A stretch of DNA of 41,734 bases, from assembly GCA_045105075.1 (NCBI GenBank), contig JBGCDD010000060.1, forward strand, positions 1 through 41,734. Direction: 5' to 3'. A program made the translations under genes and the position numbers. Source of the DNA: JBGCDD01 sp045105075. GTDB lineage: Bacteria; Pseudomonadota; Alphaproteobacteria; Rhodobacterales; Rhodobacteraceae. The notes under the pieces were generated by a model. The model did not search any database. It was not told where the DNA came from and worked only from the letters and a program-made list of their open reading frames with translations. Below, piece after piece: positions 24,698-33,214 of the stretch; the first letter of the stretch is position 1; each line of letters begins with the position of its first letter.

Positions 24698-25831
24698 ATG
24701 GCTGACCCCCGCATCGCACTGGTTCACGACTGGTTTCCGGGGCTGGCGGGGGGCGAACATGTCACGGCGCAACTGGCGCGTCTGTTTCCGGGCGCTCCGA
24801 TCCATACCCTGTTTGACTTTCTGAGCGACACGGAACGCGCCTTTGTCACCCGCGACGGTGCGACGCCTTTGCATGTCAGCGGGCTGAACCGGCTGCCCGG
24901 CGTGCGGCGGTATTATCGCTATCTTTTGTTGCACTCCGCCCGCGAGATCGAGAAATTCGACATGCGCGGTTTTGACTGTGTGATCAGTTCTTCGGCTGCG
25001 TTTTCAAAGGGGGTGATCACTGGCGTCGATCAGCCCCACATCGCCTATGTGCATTCGCCGCCGCGCTATGCTTGGGATTTGGCGCCAGAATATCTGGCCA
25101 GCTTGGATGGTCGACTAGGCCCTATCAAGCGGCATTTTGCCCATAAGATGCTGCACAAATTCCGCATGTGGGATCTGCGCACGGTCAATATGGTGGATCA
25201 CTGGGTGGCCAACTCTGCGTTTATCGCGCGGCGCATCCAAAAGGTCTATCGCCGTGACGCGCGGGTCATCCATCCGCCGGTCGACATGACGCGCTTTCCG
25301 TTTATCGCGGCTCCGCGCGAGGGGTATTTTGTCACCGCCTCGCGGTTGGTCCCCTACAAGCAGGTTGATCTGGTGGTTGCCGCGTTTTCCCAGCGTCCGG
25401 ATTTGCAGCTCAAGGTGATCGGCACTGGGCCAGATGCCGCGCGGATCAAGGCGATGGCCGGCCCTAACATCAGCTTTCTGGGCCGTTTGGACGACGCAGC
25501 GATGGCCGAAGTGTTTCAAAAAGCACAGGCCTTTGTGTTCGCGGCGCTCGAGGATTTCGGCATGCTCCCCGTCGAGGCTCAGGCCTGTGGCACGCCGGTC
25601 ATCGCCTATGGTGCGGGCGGGTCGCTGGAAACGGTGCGCGGCTTTGACGACCCGGCGCCAACCGGCGTGTTTTTTGATGCGCAAACTCCCGAAAGCCTGC
25701 TGGGCGCTCTTGATGCATTTTTGGCCGAGGGTGGCGCGATCAAACCGCGCGCCGTGCGCCGCCACGCCGAACGTTTTGGCGTGCCGGTGTTTCAAAAGAA
25801 AATGCGCGCGCTAGTGCGCGAGGTAACATGA
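24698..25831 (+). CDS. Glycosyltransferase family 4, mannosyltransferase-like
   Basis: A 377-residue GT-B enzyme. The N-terminus RIALVHDWFPGLAGGEHV, the acceptor-side block HIAYVHSPPRYAWDL, and the donor block ALEDFGMLPVEAQACGTPVIAYGAGG with its E-x7-E glutamates are those of GT4 mannosyl- or related transferases of the WbaZ type. It directly follows manC (six bases), which supports GDP-mannose as donor. The enzyme would act at the cytoplasmic face on a lipid-linked acceptor. It overlaps the next glycosyltransferase gene by four bases (ATGA), so translation is coupled. Confidence 0.87.
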   Translation: MADPRIALVHDWFPGLAGGEHVTAQLARLFPGAPIHTLFDFLSDTERAFVTRDGATPLHVSGLNRLPGVRRYYRYLLLHSAREIEKFDMRGFDCVISSSAAFSKGVITGVDQPHIAYVHSPPRYAWDLAPEYLASLDGRLGPIKRHFAHKMLHKFRMWDLRTVNMVDHWVANSAFIARRIQKVYRRDARVIHPPVDMTRFPFIAAPREGYFVTASRLVPYKQVDLVVAAFSQRPDLQLKVIGTGPDAARIKAMAGPNISFLGRLDDAAMAEVFQKAQAFVFAALEDFGMLPVEAQACGTPVIAYGAGGSLETVRGFDDPAPTGVFFDAQTPESLLGALDAFLAEGGAIKPRAVRRHAERFGVPVFQKKMRALVREVT

Positions 25832-26922
25832 GCGCACTGCGACGGCTTGTGATCAACGGGCGGTTTCTGACAGGGGGCGCGACGGCGGTGAACACCGTGG
25901 CCCATCGGTTGACGCAGGCGCTATTGGACCTTGATCAGAGCCGTTTTTCATTCGAAGTCGCTGTGCCGCGTGGTGTCGAAGGTCCGCAAGACTGGCCGTT
26001 GCGCACATTTGGCCGTTTGCGCGGTGTCGCGTGGGAACAATTTGAGCTGCCCCGCTTGGCGCGCCGAGCGTCGGTGCTGGGGTTTTTCAACACGGTTCCT
26101 CTGTTGGGTCAGGGCTATGTGACGCTGTTGCACGACGCGCATGTGTTTGACACACCCGAAAGCTATCCGATGCTGGTGCGTCATTGGCGCCGGGTTTTGT
26201 CGCGCCGCGCGGGGGCGAAGGGCCGGCAGGTTTTGACCGTGTCCAATCACGCGCGTGATCGTCTGGCCGCCGTGGGAATTGCCCCGGCTGATGTGATTTA
26301 CAATGGCGCCGATCACTTGAAACATCAGCATCCAGATCCGGACATTTTGGCGCGTTTGGACCTGAACAGACCCTATTTTCTAGCCGTGGGGTCGTCTTTG
26401 GCACACAAAAACACCGATCTTTTGCTGCGGGTGTTTGCAACGCACGAATTGAACGAGGTGCCTCTGGTTTTGGCAGGCGGTGCGCGCCCCGATATGTTCA
26501 AATCCCCTCCGCCCAATGTGATTTGGCCCGGTTTTGTGACCGATGCAGAGATGGTCGCGCTTTATGGTGGGGCGCGGGGCGTTTTGATGCCGTCACGTGC
26601 CGAGGGGTTTGGGCTGCCGCCAGTCGAGGCCATGGGGCAGGGCACGCCGTCGATCGTTGCACCGTGCGGGGCGCTGCCGGAAATCTGTGGACCCGGCGCG
26701 TTGTACGTTGCGCCCGATGATGATTTGGGTTGGCAAGCGGCTATCTTGAACCTTCTTGGCAACGACGCTTTGCGGGCGAATTTGGTCAGCAACGGCCGCG
26801 TCCATATCGCACGATTCACATGGCAGGCATCAGCACTGGCGGTTCTGGACGCGTTGGGCGCGGGTCACGTCAATCAAATGCATCGCTCAACCCGCGATGC
26901 GCCGCGCGACATTGAGCCATAA
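25828..26922 (+). CDS. Glycosyltransferase (GT4-like), paralogue of 15756-16841
   Basis: A 364-residue GT-B enzyme. Its N-terminus RRLVINGRFLTGGATAVNTVAHRL parallels that of the leftward gene at 15756. The linker YFLAVGSSLAHKN and the donor block MPSRAEGFGLPPVEAMGQGTPSIVAP carry the E-x7-E glutamates. It overlaps the preceding transferase gene by four bases. Its C-terminal tail (about 17 codons) lies over the end of the convergent sulfotransferase gene. Donor and linkage cannot be told. The two similar transferases may add related sugars to the same repeat unit. Confidence 0.85.
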   Translation: MSALRRLVINGRFLTGGATAVNTVAHRLTQALLDLDQSRFSFEVAVPRGVEGPQDWPLRTFGRLRGVAWEQFELPRLARRASVLGFFNTVPLLGQGYVTLLHDAHVFDTPESYPMLVRHWRRVLSRRAGAKGRQVLTVSNHARDRLAAVGIAPADVIYNGADHLKHQHPDPDILARLDLNRPYFLAVGSSLAHKNTDLLLRVFATHELNEVPLVLAGGARPDMFKSPPPNVIWPGFVTDAEMVALYGGARGVLMPSRAEGFGLPPVEAMGQGTPSIVAPCGALPEICGPGALYVAPDDDLGWQAAILNLLGNDALRANLVSNGRVHIARFTWQASALAVLDALGAGHVNQMHRSTRDAPRDIEP

Positions 26923-27628
26923 GGTCGCGCGGCACCTGCAGTTTGGGCGGCTCGGGAACAGGTTGCGCGATGATTTGGCTGTGTGCACCGCTGCGTGTGG
27001 GATCGCCGGCGCCGGGTTTTAGGCTGGCGCGAGGGCTGTCATACCGGTTTTGCAGCGCAGGCTCTAAATCGAGCATGGCTTGAACACGGGCCAACGCGCG
27101 GTCGGGATCGCATAGCAAAGTTTCGGAGCAGAGCCCGATGCGCCGAACCGGCGAAAATTGACGCCAAAGATCGCCAATCTGTGTCACTCGCGTCAGATAA
27201 TATTGCGCGGCCTGCGTGTCGTCACAGTATTCGTCACTGTTGAGCGTGCGGAACAGCCGGGTGATGGACGGGATCGCAAAATCAGGCTGGCGCAGCAAAA
27301 ACACAGCACGGGCGCCAAAGAAGTCCGGCGGCAGATGGCTGTCGTGACGGTTGTGAAGCAGCTTGTCAAAAAGATGCGGCGCGCGAAGAGAATAGGCGCG
27401 CCGTTTGGTCTGATTGAGCAGCAATTGGCCCAAATCAGACTGCGACCGGTAGGCAATATGCGCCTCGCCGTAACCCGAGATTTTGGGATGGGAACACAGC
27501 ACATTCGAAAGAGCCGTCGAGCCGCTGCGCATGTGCGAAATGACAAAAACAGCGCGCTCAAACCGGCACTGCGGGCTGAGCCGCGCGACGGTGGGGCCGA
27601 GGACCCGTTTGAGCGCCTTTCGCATCAT
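26870..27628 (-). CDS. Sulfotransferase family protein
   Basis: A 252-residue protein from the ATG at 27628; a longer reading to 27697 would overlap the upstream glycosidase gene and has no family similarity. The 5'-phosphosulfate loop VISHMRSGSTALSNVLCSHP lies at about 27-46, and a 3'-phosphate-type segment is FLLRQPDFAIPSITRLFR. The end of the gene overlaps the convergent glycosyltransferase by 53 bases. It is distinct from the sulfotransferase at 18039 in length and in lacking its cysteine insert. The context in the polysaccharide locus suggests sulfation of a sugar residue. Confidence 0.8.
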   Translation of the reverse strand: MMRKALKRVLGPTVARLSPQCRFERAVFVISHMRSGSTALSNVLCSHPKISGYGEAHIAYRSQSDLGQLLLNQTKRRAYSLRAPHLFDKLLHNRHDSHLPPDFFGARAVFLLRQPDFAIPSITRLFRTLNSDEYCDDTQAAQYYLTRVTQIGDLWRQFSPVRRIGLCSETLLCDPDRALARVQAMLDLEPALQNRYDSPRASLKPGAGDPTRSGAHSQIIAQPVPEPPKLQVPRDLMAQCRAAHRGLSDAFD

Positions 27629-27659
27629 GGCGCAGCGATGCTCGGTATGGGTGGCACTG

Positions 27660-29231
27660 TCAAGGCACACGCCTAAGCGTATAGCGAAAGCGCACATGCG
27701 CCTGAGGAACCTGCGGGGTCAGCACCAAGGTTAGTTGATCATCACGGGCCAACGTCACAACACGTTTGTGGCTCTGTTGTGCGGAAAGCGGCCAGTGATC
27801 CAACATCGTATCATTGTGCAAAAGGTGCATATTTGCGGGATTTTGCGCGTCAGTGACCGCGCTGATTTCGACTTTTTGCGCGGTTGGCGCGCGATATATA
27901 TGGTGCAATGGCCGACCAAGACGCGCGCCATTTGCGGTGATCCAACTGCCTGATTTCAGATGCCCCAGATACGGGGTCCAAGGCACGCCGGGGCGGTCCT
28001 GTCCGGGAAGCATCACCGGGCGTATCGCGCCGTCCATCGTTTCAAGAGACAGTTTAAAACCGGCGTCCGGTGGATCATACCGAAATTGATCAAAGCTGTC
28101 GGCGAGCACGGTTTGCGGGTCTAACCGGAGGTTTTGGCCCAAAGTGATCGGGGCGGATGCGCCGAGCACGAGGGGCACCAGTGGGTCAAGCCGGGTCGAG
28201 CTGCCGTAAAGAACTGTAATCGAGGCGTCAATGTGGGTGATCGCACGCGCAGCCCCCCACAACATGACCACGCGGCCACCGTCAAATGCGCAACCATAGG
28301 TAAACGGGTCGGGCGACAAAGGGGTGGTTGCCTTGCCAACAAACTGGCTCTGAATCAGCTCAAAAGCCTGCCGTGCAGGTAAGACGCGCCCGTTCCGGGT
28401 GATTAACGCGGCGTAGCCATCGCCGCGTGTCGCCAATGGGTACCATGATGCGCGGGCTACATTGGCAAGCGACATTTGACAGTAATACCGCAGCATGAAA
28501 CCGGGCGCAGCGGTGCTGTTTTTGTGGCCGAATTCGCTGATATCCAATGGCATATCGACCAAAGCGGGGTGGCGGCGCAAAACGGCGATCTGGCGCAAAA
28601 ATTGCTCGGGCTTGGTGGTATAAGGATGCAGCGCGATCTGATCAATTTGCTCGACGCCGCCCTGATCCGCCAGATGCCAAAGATAGCCGGCAGATACAGA
28701 ATGTGCGGCACCGCCAACAAGGTTCAGGTGCGGATGCGCCGGGCGCACGACGTCTGCAACGGCGGCAAGGTGGCGGGCGTGCAATGCCGCCCGTGCCTTT
28801 GGCGGCAGGTGGCGGGCCGGTCCCTTGACGAACGTTTGGCCATTGAATTCATTTCCTATTTCGAGCGCCACCAGGTTTGGATACGCATCCGCAACAGCAC
28901 GGGCGAAGGTGGCAAACGCTTCGATACCAGTGTCGCTTTGTACTGTTGCGCCATTGGTCAGACCGGGGTGCATTGGGATCAACGTCAGGCTCAGCTGCCG
29001 GTTCAACGCCTTTGGGTAGGCAACGCGTGGATCATGCCATTGGGATTGGCCCGGGGTCGGCTGAGCCAAGCGCCACACCAAAGTATCGCGCAAGGCTGGA
29101 ACCGTTTCTGCCAACCGAAGCAAACGCGGTTGCGCGGCATTGCCAAACCCACTGGCCGCACCCAACGGCGGTGCGGTTTGAGAATATCCAGGCGTGGCCA
29201 AAGTGACCAAAAGTAACAGGCGCACCAGCAT
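27660..29231 (-). CDS. Secreted TIM-barrel glycoside hydrolase-like protein
   Basis: A 523-residue protein from the ATG at 29231 (GGAG upstream). Residues 1-18 are a signal peptide (MLVRLLLLVTLATPGYSQ). The domain at about 25-330 has the clan GH-A pattern: a Asn-Glu acid/base in EIGNEFNG (Glu128) and a nucleophile Glu in DISEFGHKN (Glu233), about 105 residues apart. The rest (about 330-523) looks beta-rich and may bind carbohydrate. The exact GH family is not clear (GH39- or GH5-like). Endoglycosidases in polysaccharide loci trim or release the polymer in the periplasm or outside. It is divergent from the GT2 gene and 31 bases upstream of the sulfotransferase start. Confidence 0.68.
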   Translation of the reverse strand: MLVRLLLLVTLATPGYSQTAPPLGAASGFGNAAQPRLLRLAETVPALRDTLVWRLAQPTPGQSQWHDPRVAYPKALNRQLSLTLIPMHPGLTNGATVQSDTGIEAFATFARAVADAYPNLVALEIGNEFNGQTFVKGPARHLPPKARAALHARHLAAVADVVRPAHPHLNLVGGAAHSVSAGYLWHLADQGGVEQIDQIALHPYTTKPEQFLRQIAVLRRHPALVDMPLDISEFGHKNSTAAPGFMLRYYCQMSLANVARASWYPLATRGDGYAALITRNGRVLPARQAFELIQSQFVGKATTPLSPDPFTYGCAFDGGRVVMLWGAARAITHIDASITVLYGSSTRLDPLVPLVLGASAPITLGQNLRLDPQTVLADSFDQFRYDPPDAGFKLSLETMDGAIRPVMLPGQDRPGVPWTPYLGHLKSGSWITANGARLGRPLHHIYRAPTAQKVEISAVTDAQNPANMHLLHNDTMLDHWPLSAQQSHKRVVTLARDDQLTLVLTPQVPQAHVRFRYTLRRVP

Positions 29232-29331
29232 TGCGGGCTCCGGTGGGTTGGGGCTTGACGTTGGTGACCAGTCATAGCGACAATTGCGCGCAAAAGGGTA
29301 AACGCGTGATGTTTTTTCAACCGGAGGCATA

Positions 29332-30204
29332 ATGAACGTCGCATTGATCATTTGCACCGTTGGGCGTGCGTCGATTTTGGCACAAATGTTGCCCTATTTG
29401 GCAAAACAGAGCCGCATGCCAGACCAGTTGGTGATTGTCGCAACCAGCGCAGAGGACGTGCCCGACCTGGCGTTAGCGCCCGAAACCGAGGTTTTGTTGG
29501 CGCCCAAAGGATTACCAATTCAGCGTAATGTCGGGCTGGATCGGGTTTTGATTGACGCGGACATCGTGGTGTTTATCGACGATGACTACGTGCCCCAACG
29601 CCATATGATCGCCAATATCATCACAGCATTCAAGCGCTGGCCGGACGTGGCAGGCATGACCGGGCATCTTTTGGCCGACGGGATCAATACAGCGGGGCTG
29701 AGCATTGCCGAAGCTGGCGACATTTTACAGACCTATGACAACCAACCGATACCAGAGCCTGAGATCATCAAATCCGGGCTGGTGGGACTGTATGGTTGCA
29801 ACATGGCTTTTCGCGCCGATGCGATTGCGAGTTGCCGGTTTGACGAAGCGCTGCCGCTTTACGGCTGGCAGGAAGATGTGGATTTCGCGGCCCGTTTGAA
29901 GGGCAATCTGGTGCGCACCAATGCGTTTTGTGGCGTGCATTGCGGGGTCAAGACAGGGCGTGAAACCGGAGGGCGCAGGCTGGGATATTCGCAGGTGTCC
30001 AATGTCATCTATTTGATCAAAAAAGGCTCTGTTCCGGCGGGTTTCGGCCTGCGTTTGATCCTGCGCAATATGACGGCGAACCTGGCGCACGCGCCGATCC
30101 CCGAGCCTTGGATTGATCGCAGGGCACGCGTGCGAGGCAATTGGCTGGCGGTCTGGGACGTGCTGTGCGGACGGATTACGCCGGAGCGGATTTTGGATCT
30201 TTAG
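29332..30204 (+). CDS. Glycosyltransferase family 2
   Basis: A 290-residue GT-A enzyme. The N-terminus MNVALIICTVGRASIL and the metal-binding aspartates FIDDDYV (residues 83-85) are typical of GT2, with the catalytic-base block GWQEDVDF further on. The ATG has GGAGGC just upstream. No membrane anchor is obvious, so it is likely a peripheral inner-membrane or cytoplasmic transferase adding one sugar to the growing repeat. It is convergent with the flippase gene, the two stops being one base apart. Confidence 0.85.
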   Translation: MNVALIICTVGRASILAQMLPYLAKQSRMPDQLVIVATSAEDVPDLALAPETEVLLAPKGLPIQRNVGLDRVLIDADIVVFIDDDYVPQRHMIANIITAFKRWPDVAGMTGHLLADGINTAGLSIAEAGDILQTYDNQPIPEPEIIKSGLVGLYGCNMAFRADAIASCRFDEALPLYGWQEDVDFAARLKGNLVRTNAFCGVHCGVKTGRETGGRRLGYSQVSNVIYLIKKGSVPAGFGLRLILRNMTANLAHAPIPEPWIDRRARVRGNWLAVWDVLCGRITPERILDL

Positions 30205-30205
30205 C

Positions 30206-31630
30206 CTAGGTTTTGAAGACTGACAGGTGAAACACGCCCGCGCGGGCACCGGCGAACAAAGTCAACGCGCCCAAAACCAACGCGCAGATCAGTCCCAACA
30301 TCAGGCTGAGCGGACTGACAGACAGAGCCTGCGACAAGATCCGCCACATCAGTTGTGCAGTCAGCGCGTAGCAAGCGACCAAACCCAGCGCGATGGCACC
30401 GGCGCGCAGGGCGGGGCGGATGTGAATGCGCCCTTGCCAGGCGATCAAACCAAAGGCGGCGCAAGAGGCGCACAGTGCAACAACTGCTTGAGCGCGGGCC
30501 AAAACTGCCAGCCCATACCCGGAGGCGGCGAAAATCGCGGCAACTGCGATACTGGTCCACAGCAGACTGTGCCAAAGCGCAATACGGGTGCGGGCGCGCG
30601 CGGCAAAAACAGGCTCGATAAAGGCGGTTCCGGCGGAAAACAAGGCCCGCAATGCCAAAGCATAAAGCGCGCCGAGCGCGGCGACATAGCTGGGTTGAAA
30701 CAGCGTTTGGATGATGTCGCTGGCAAAGATGAACAGGGTCGCGGTCACTCCGCCCATCAACAGTACCATCATCGCGAAATATCGCGCCAGCACTGTGTCA
30801 AAAGACTGATCGGTGCGCGCGGTTTGACCAAACGCCGCCAAGGCGAAACTGCGCAAGGGCTGGCCGACAATATCAATCGCACCGATGGCCAGACGGTTGG
30901 CGAAACGGTACAGCCCGGATTCGGCGGTGGAAAAGTAGAAGGCCAGCAGCAGGTCGGTGCCAAAATTCGAACAAAACGTCAAAATTCGAGTGCCATAGAG
31001 CCCAAGGGCATAGCCAAATGCCGAACGTGCCAGCATCGTGTCAAACTGCGCGCGGGGCCGATCGTGGGTGAGCGCGGCAAGCAGGCCAACCCCAAGCGCG
31101 ATGCGGATAAAACGGTACAAAACCAGCGCATAAAGCGATTGCCAGATCACCAGAACCACAGCGCCAGCCGCGAGGGCCGCAAGGTTTTGCACCAGCATGA
31201 TCGCGAAATGGCGTTGCATCAGCGTGCGGCGCATCAACACCGCCGCGCCCCAGGCCATAACCGACGCAAAGGGTTGCAGCAGAGCAAACAAACGCAACAC
31301 AGGCTCTAGTTGTGGCGCGTCAAACAGGCGAGCCACGGCACCGGCGGACGCAAACAGCGCCGCTCCGCCCACCACGCCAACGCCCAGCATCAGCCAGAAC
31401 ATCGTAGACAGAACCGCATCGTCGTCTTGATCGGACGTGACAATGAAGTGGAAAAAGCCGGCATAGGTGAAGGCCAGAATCAGCTCAACAAACACAATTG
31501 CCAGCGTGTAGACACCGTATTCGGACGGGGTCAGAAACCCGGCAGCCAGAATCGTGATGACGAATCCCGCCAGTTGCTGCGAGGACGGCCCCAGCAGCGA
31601 CACCAAAGCAGTCAGCCCGGTCTGTTTCAT
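30206..31630 (-). CDS. Wzx-like oligosaccharide flippase
   Basis: A 474-residue polytopic protein read from the ATG at 31630 (MKQTGLTALVSLLGPSSQQLAGF, typical of the family start); an ATG at 31678 with AAAGGGG upstream is a real alternative giving 16 more residues. The pattern FLTPSEYGVYTLAIVFVELI, many hydrophobic segments (about twelve to fourteen) and small charged loops fit the oligosaccharide flippase/MATE-like fold. It would move undecaprenyl-linked repeat units across the inner membrane for polymerisation by the adjacent Wzy-like protein. Its gene is divergent from that polymerase gene, with a 141-base promoter region between them. Confidence 0.82.
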   Translation of the reverse strand: MKQTGLTALVSLLGPSSQQLAGFVITILAAGFLTPSEYGVYTLAIVFVELILAFTYAGFFHFIVTSDQDDDAVLSTMFWLMLGVGVVGGAALFASAGAVARLFDAPQLEPVLRLFALLQPFASVMAWGAAVLMRRTLMQRHFAIMLVQNLAALAAGAVVLVIWQSLYALVLYRFIRIALGVGLLAALTHDRPRAQFDTMLARSAFGYALGLYGTRILTFCSNFGTDLLLAFYFSTAESGLYRFANRLAIGAIDIVGQPLRSFALAAFGQTARTDQSFDTVLARYFAMMVLLMGGVTATLFIFASDIIQTLFQPSYVAALGALYALALRALFSAGTAFIEPVFAARARTRIALWHSLLWTSIAVAAIFAASGYGLAVLARAQAVVALCASCAAFGLIAWQGRIHIRPALRAGAIALGLVACYALTAQLMWRILSQALSVSPLSLMLGLICALVLGALTLFAGARAGVFHLSVFKT

Positions 31631-31771
31631 AAGCAGCCCGTCCAAGGCCAAGTCAAGAACGCCATATCTGAGGTGCATTTCGCCCCTTTGCGCGCAGGTC
31701 AAGGGATAAGTGCGCGACGTCGCGATGAGTTTGCATTAAACTTGTGGTTGTGTGTGCTGACAGGAGCCGAG

Positions 31772-33151
31772 ATGGAATTTGTGACGACCTCTGTGCTGGC
31801 GGCGGCCCTGTGTCTTGGGCTTGCGGTGTTGAGGCCTTATCGCGGGCTGTGGGTCTTTATGATCACCTTGCCTTTGGGCGCGGTTGCGGCGGTGAACCTT
31901 CCGCGTTTTGGCGGCACCTCGATTCTGATCACGGATGTTGCTGTGGTGGTGCTGGTGTTGGCGATGTTGCTGCGCCGAGACGGTCCGGGCGAAGCAGCGG
32001 GTACTTTGCGCCCGTTTCAACCCGGGTTTTGGCTGCTGGGAGTGGTTGTCATCACTGTGCTGTCGGGGCTATTTTTCCCGCGCTTGTTTTTGGGCCAGAC
32101 CGATGTGTTTGTGATTGCGCGCACCGAGGGCGTGCTGGGCATCGTATCGCGCCCCTTGGCGCCGACCTATGGCAATATCTCGCAGGCGTTGCGGCAGGTG
32201 CTGTCGGCTTTGGCGTTTGTCGCGCTGGCGACGCTTTTTCGGCGGGTGCCAGATCCGCGCCCGGTGGTGGTGGCGATGGCGGCGGCAACCGCGCTGACGT
32301 TGGTTTTGGCTCTGCTGGATCTGGGCAGCCACGCGTTGGGCTGGCCGGATGCGCTCGATTGGTTGCGCAGTGCCAACTACCAGATTTTGGACCGTCAGGT
32401 TGTGCTGGGCCTCAAACGGTTGGTCGCCGGATACCCTGAGCCTGCCGCGTTGGGATATTACGCGCTGGGGCTGTTTGGGTTCTGGCTGCGTATGGCGATT
32501 GGCGGGCAACCCTGGGCGCTGGTGGCGACGCTGGCCTTGGGAGCTTTGGTGCTGCGCACAACCTCAAGCGCGGCCTATCTGGCGCTGGCGATGTTCTTGC
32601 TGCTGGTGCTGTTTTGGCAATTTCGGTCGCTGCGCCCGGCCGCGATGCATCCTGTGCAGGTTGGCGTGTTGAGTGGGTTGGGCGCCCTGATCCCGCTGGT
32701 CACGCTTGGCTTGGTGATGGCTTATGGTTTGGTGCCCGGCGTCGCCAGTTACTTTGACACGGTGTTGTTTGGAAAGCTGACCTCGCAATCGGGGGTCGAG
32801 CGGATGGCGTGGAATCGTCAAGCATTTGTTAACCTTGTTGACACAAGACTGGTGGGCGCTGGCATTGGAGCGGTGCGGGGGTCGGGTTGGCTTGGCGTGA
32901 CGCTGGCCAGCATCGGCGTGCTTGGCACCGCACTTTATCTTGGGTTTCTGGCCTCGGTGCTGCGCGGGCAGAAACGGGCCGAAAGGGACCCAAATCTGGT
33001 GGTGTCGGCGTTGAAATACGGCTGCGTGGCAGTGTTCCTTCAGGCGCTGTTGTCGCGCAGTGTGCCAAATCTGGACACTGCTTTCTTTGCGATGGCGGGT
33101 CTGTCTGTGGGTCTTGGGCGTGGCATGATGCTGCGCGAGCGGCCCGGTTAA
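31772..33151 (+). CDS. O-antigen ligase/polymerase (Wzy)-like membrane protein
   Basis: A 459-residue polytopic protein. The ATG at 31772 follows AGGAG at 31762-31766; the upstream open frame reads through the flippase gene in antisense and is not coding. About eleven hydrophobic segments are visible, with a large periplasmic region at about 300-380 containing RMAWNRQAFVNLVDTRLVGAGIGAVRGSG, the arginine/histidine-poor pattern of Wzy_C/O-antigen ligase proteins. It would join repeat units in the periplasm. It is followed by the co-polymerase gene after 63 bases. Ligase and polymerase cannot be told apart from sequence; beside Wzx and Wzc, polymerase is likelier. Confidence 0.75.
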   Translation: MEFVTTSVLAAALCLGLAVLRPYRGLWVFMITLPLGAVAAVNLPRFGGTSILITDVAVVVLVLAMLLRRDGPGEAAGTLRPFQPGFWLLGVVVITVLSGLFFPRLFLGQTDVFVIARTEGVLGIVSRPLAPTYGNISQALRQVLSALAFVALATLFRRVPDPRPVVVAMAAATALTLVLALLDLGSHALGWPDALDWLRSANYQILDRQVVLGLKRLVAGYPEPAALGYYALGLFGFWLRMAIGGQPWALVATLALGALVLRTTSSAAYLALAMFLLLVLFWQFRSLRPAAMHPVQVGVLSGLGALIPLVTLGLVMAYGLVPGVASYFDTVLFGKLTSQSGVERMAWNRQAFVNLVDTRLVGAGIGAVRGSGWLGVTLASIGVLGTALYLGFLASVLRGQKRAERDPNLVVSALKYGCVAVFLQALLSRSVPNLDTAFFAMAGLSVGLGRGMMLRERPG

Positions 33152-33214
33152 AGCGGGTGCAACCTTCGCCATGTGCGTTTGGTCACACCCGATCTTGTGC
33201 AAGGAGAGGGTCCT

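Noticed and set aside
30227..31309. Plus-strand open frame opposite the flippase gene
   Set aside because: Highly polar, low-complexity translation without motifs; the minus strand codes for a clear polytopic membrane protein.
31310..31771. 154-codon N-terminal extension of the Wzy-like protein
   Set aside because: It is antisense to the flippase gene and polar; AGGAG precedes the ATG at 31772.
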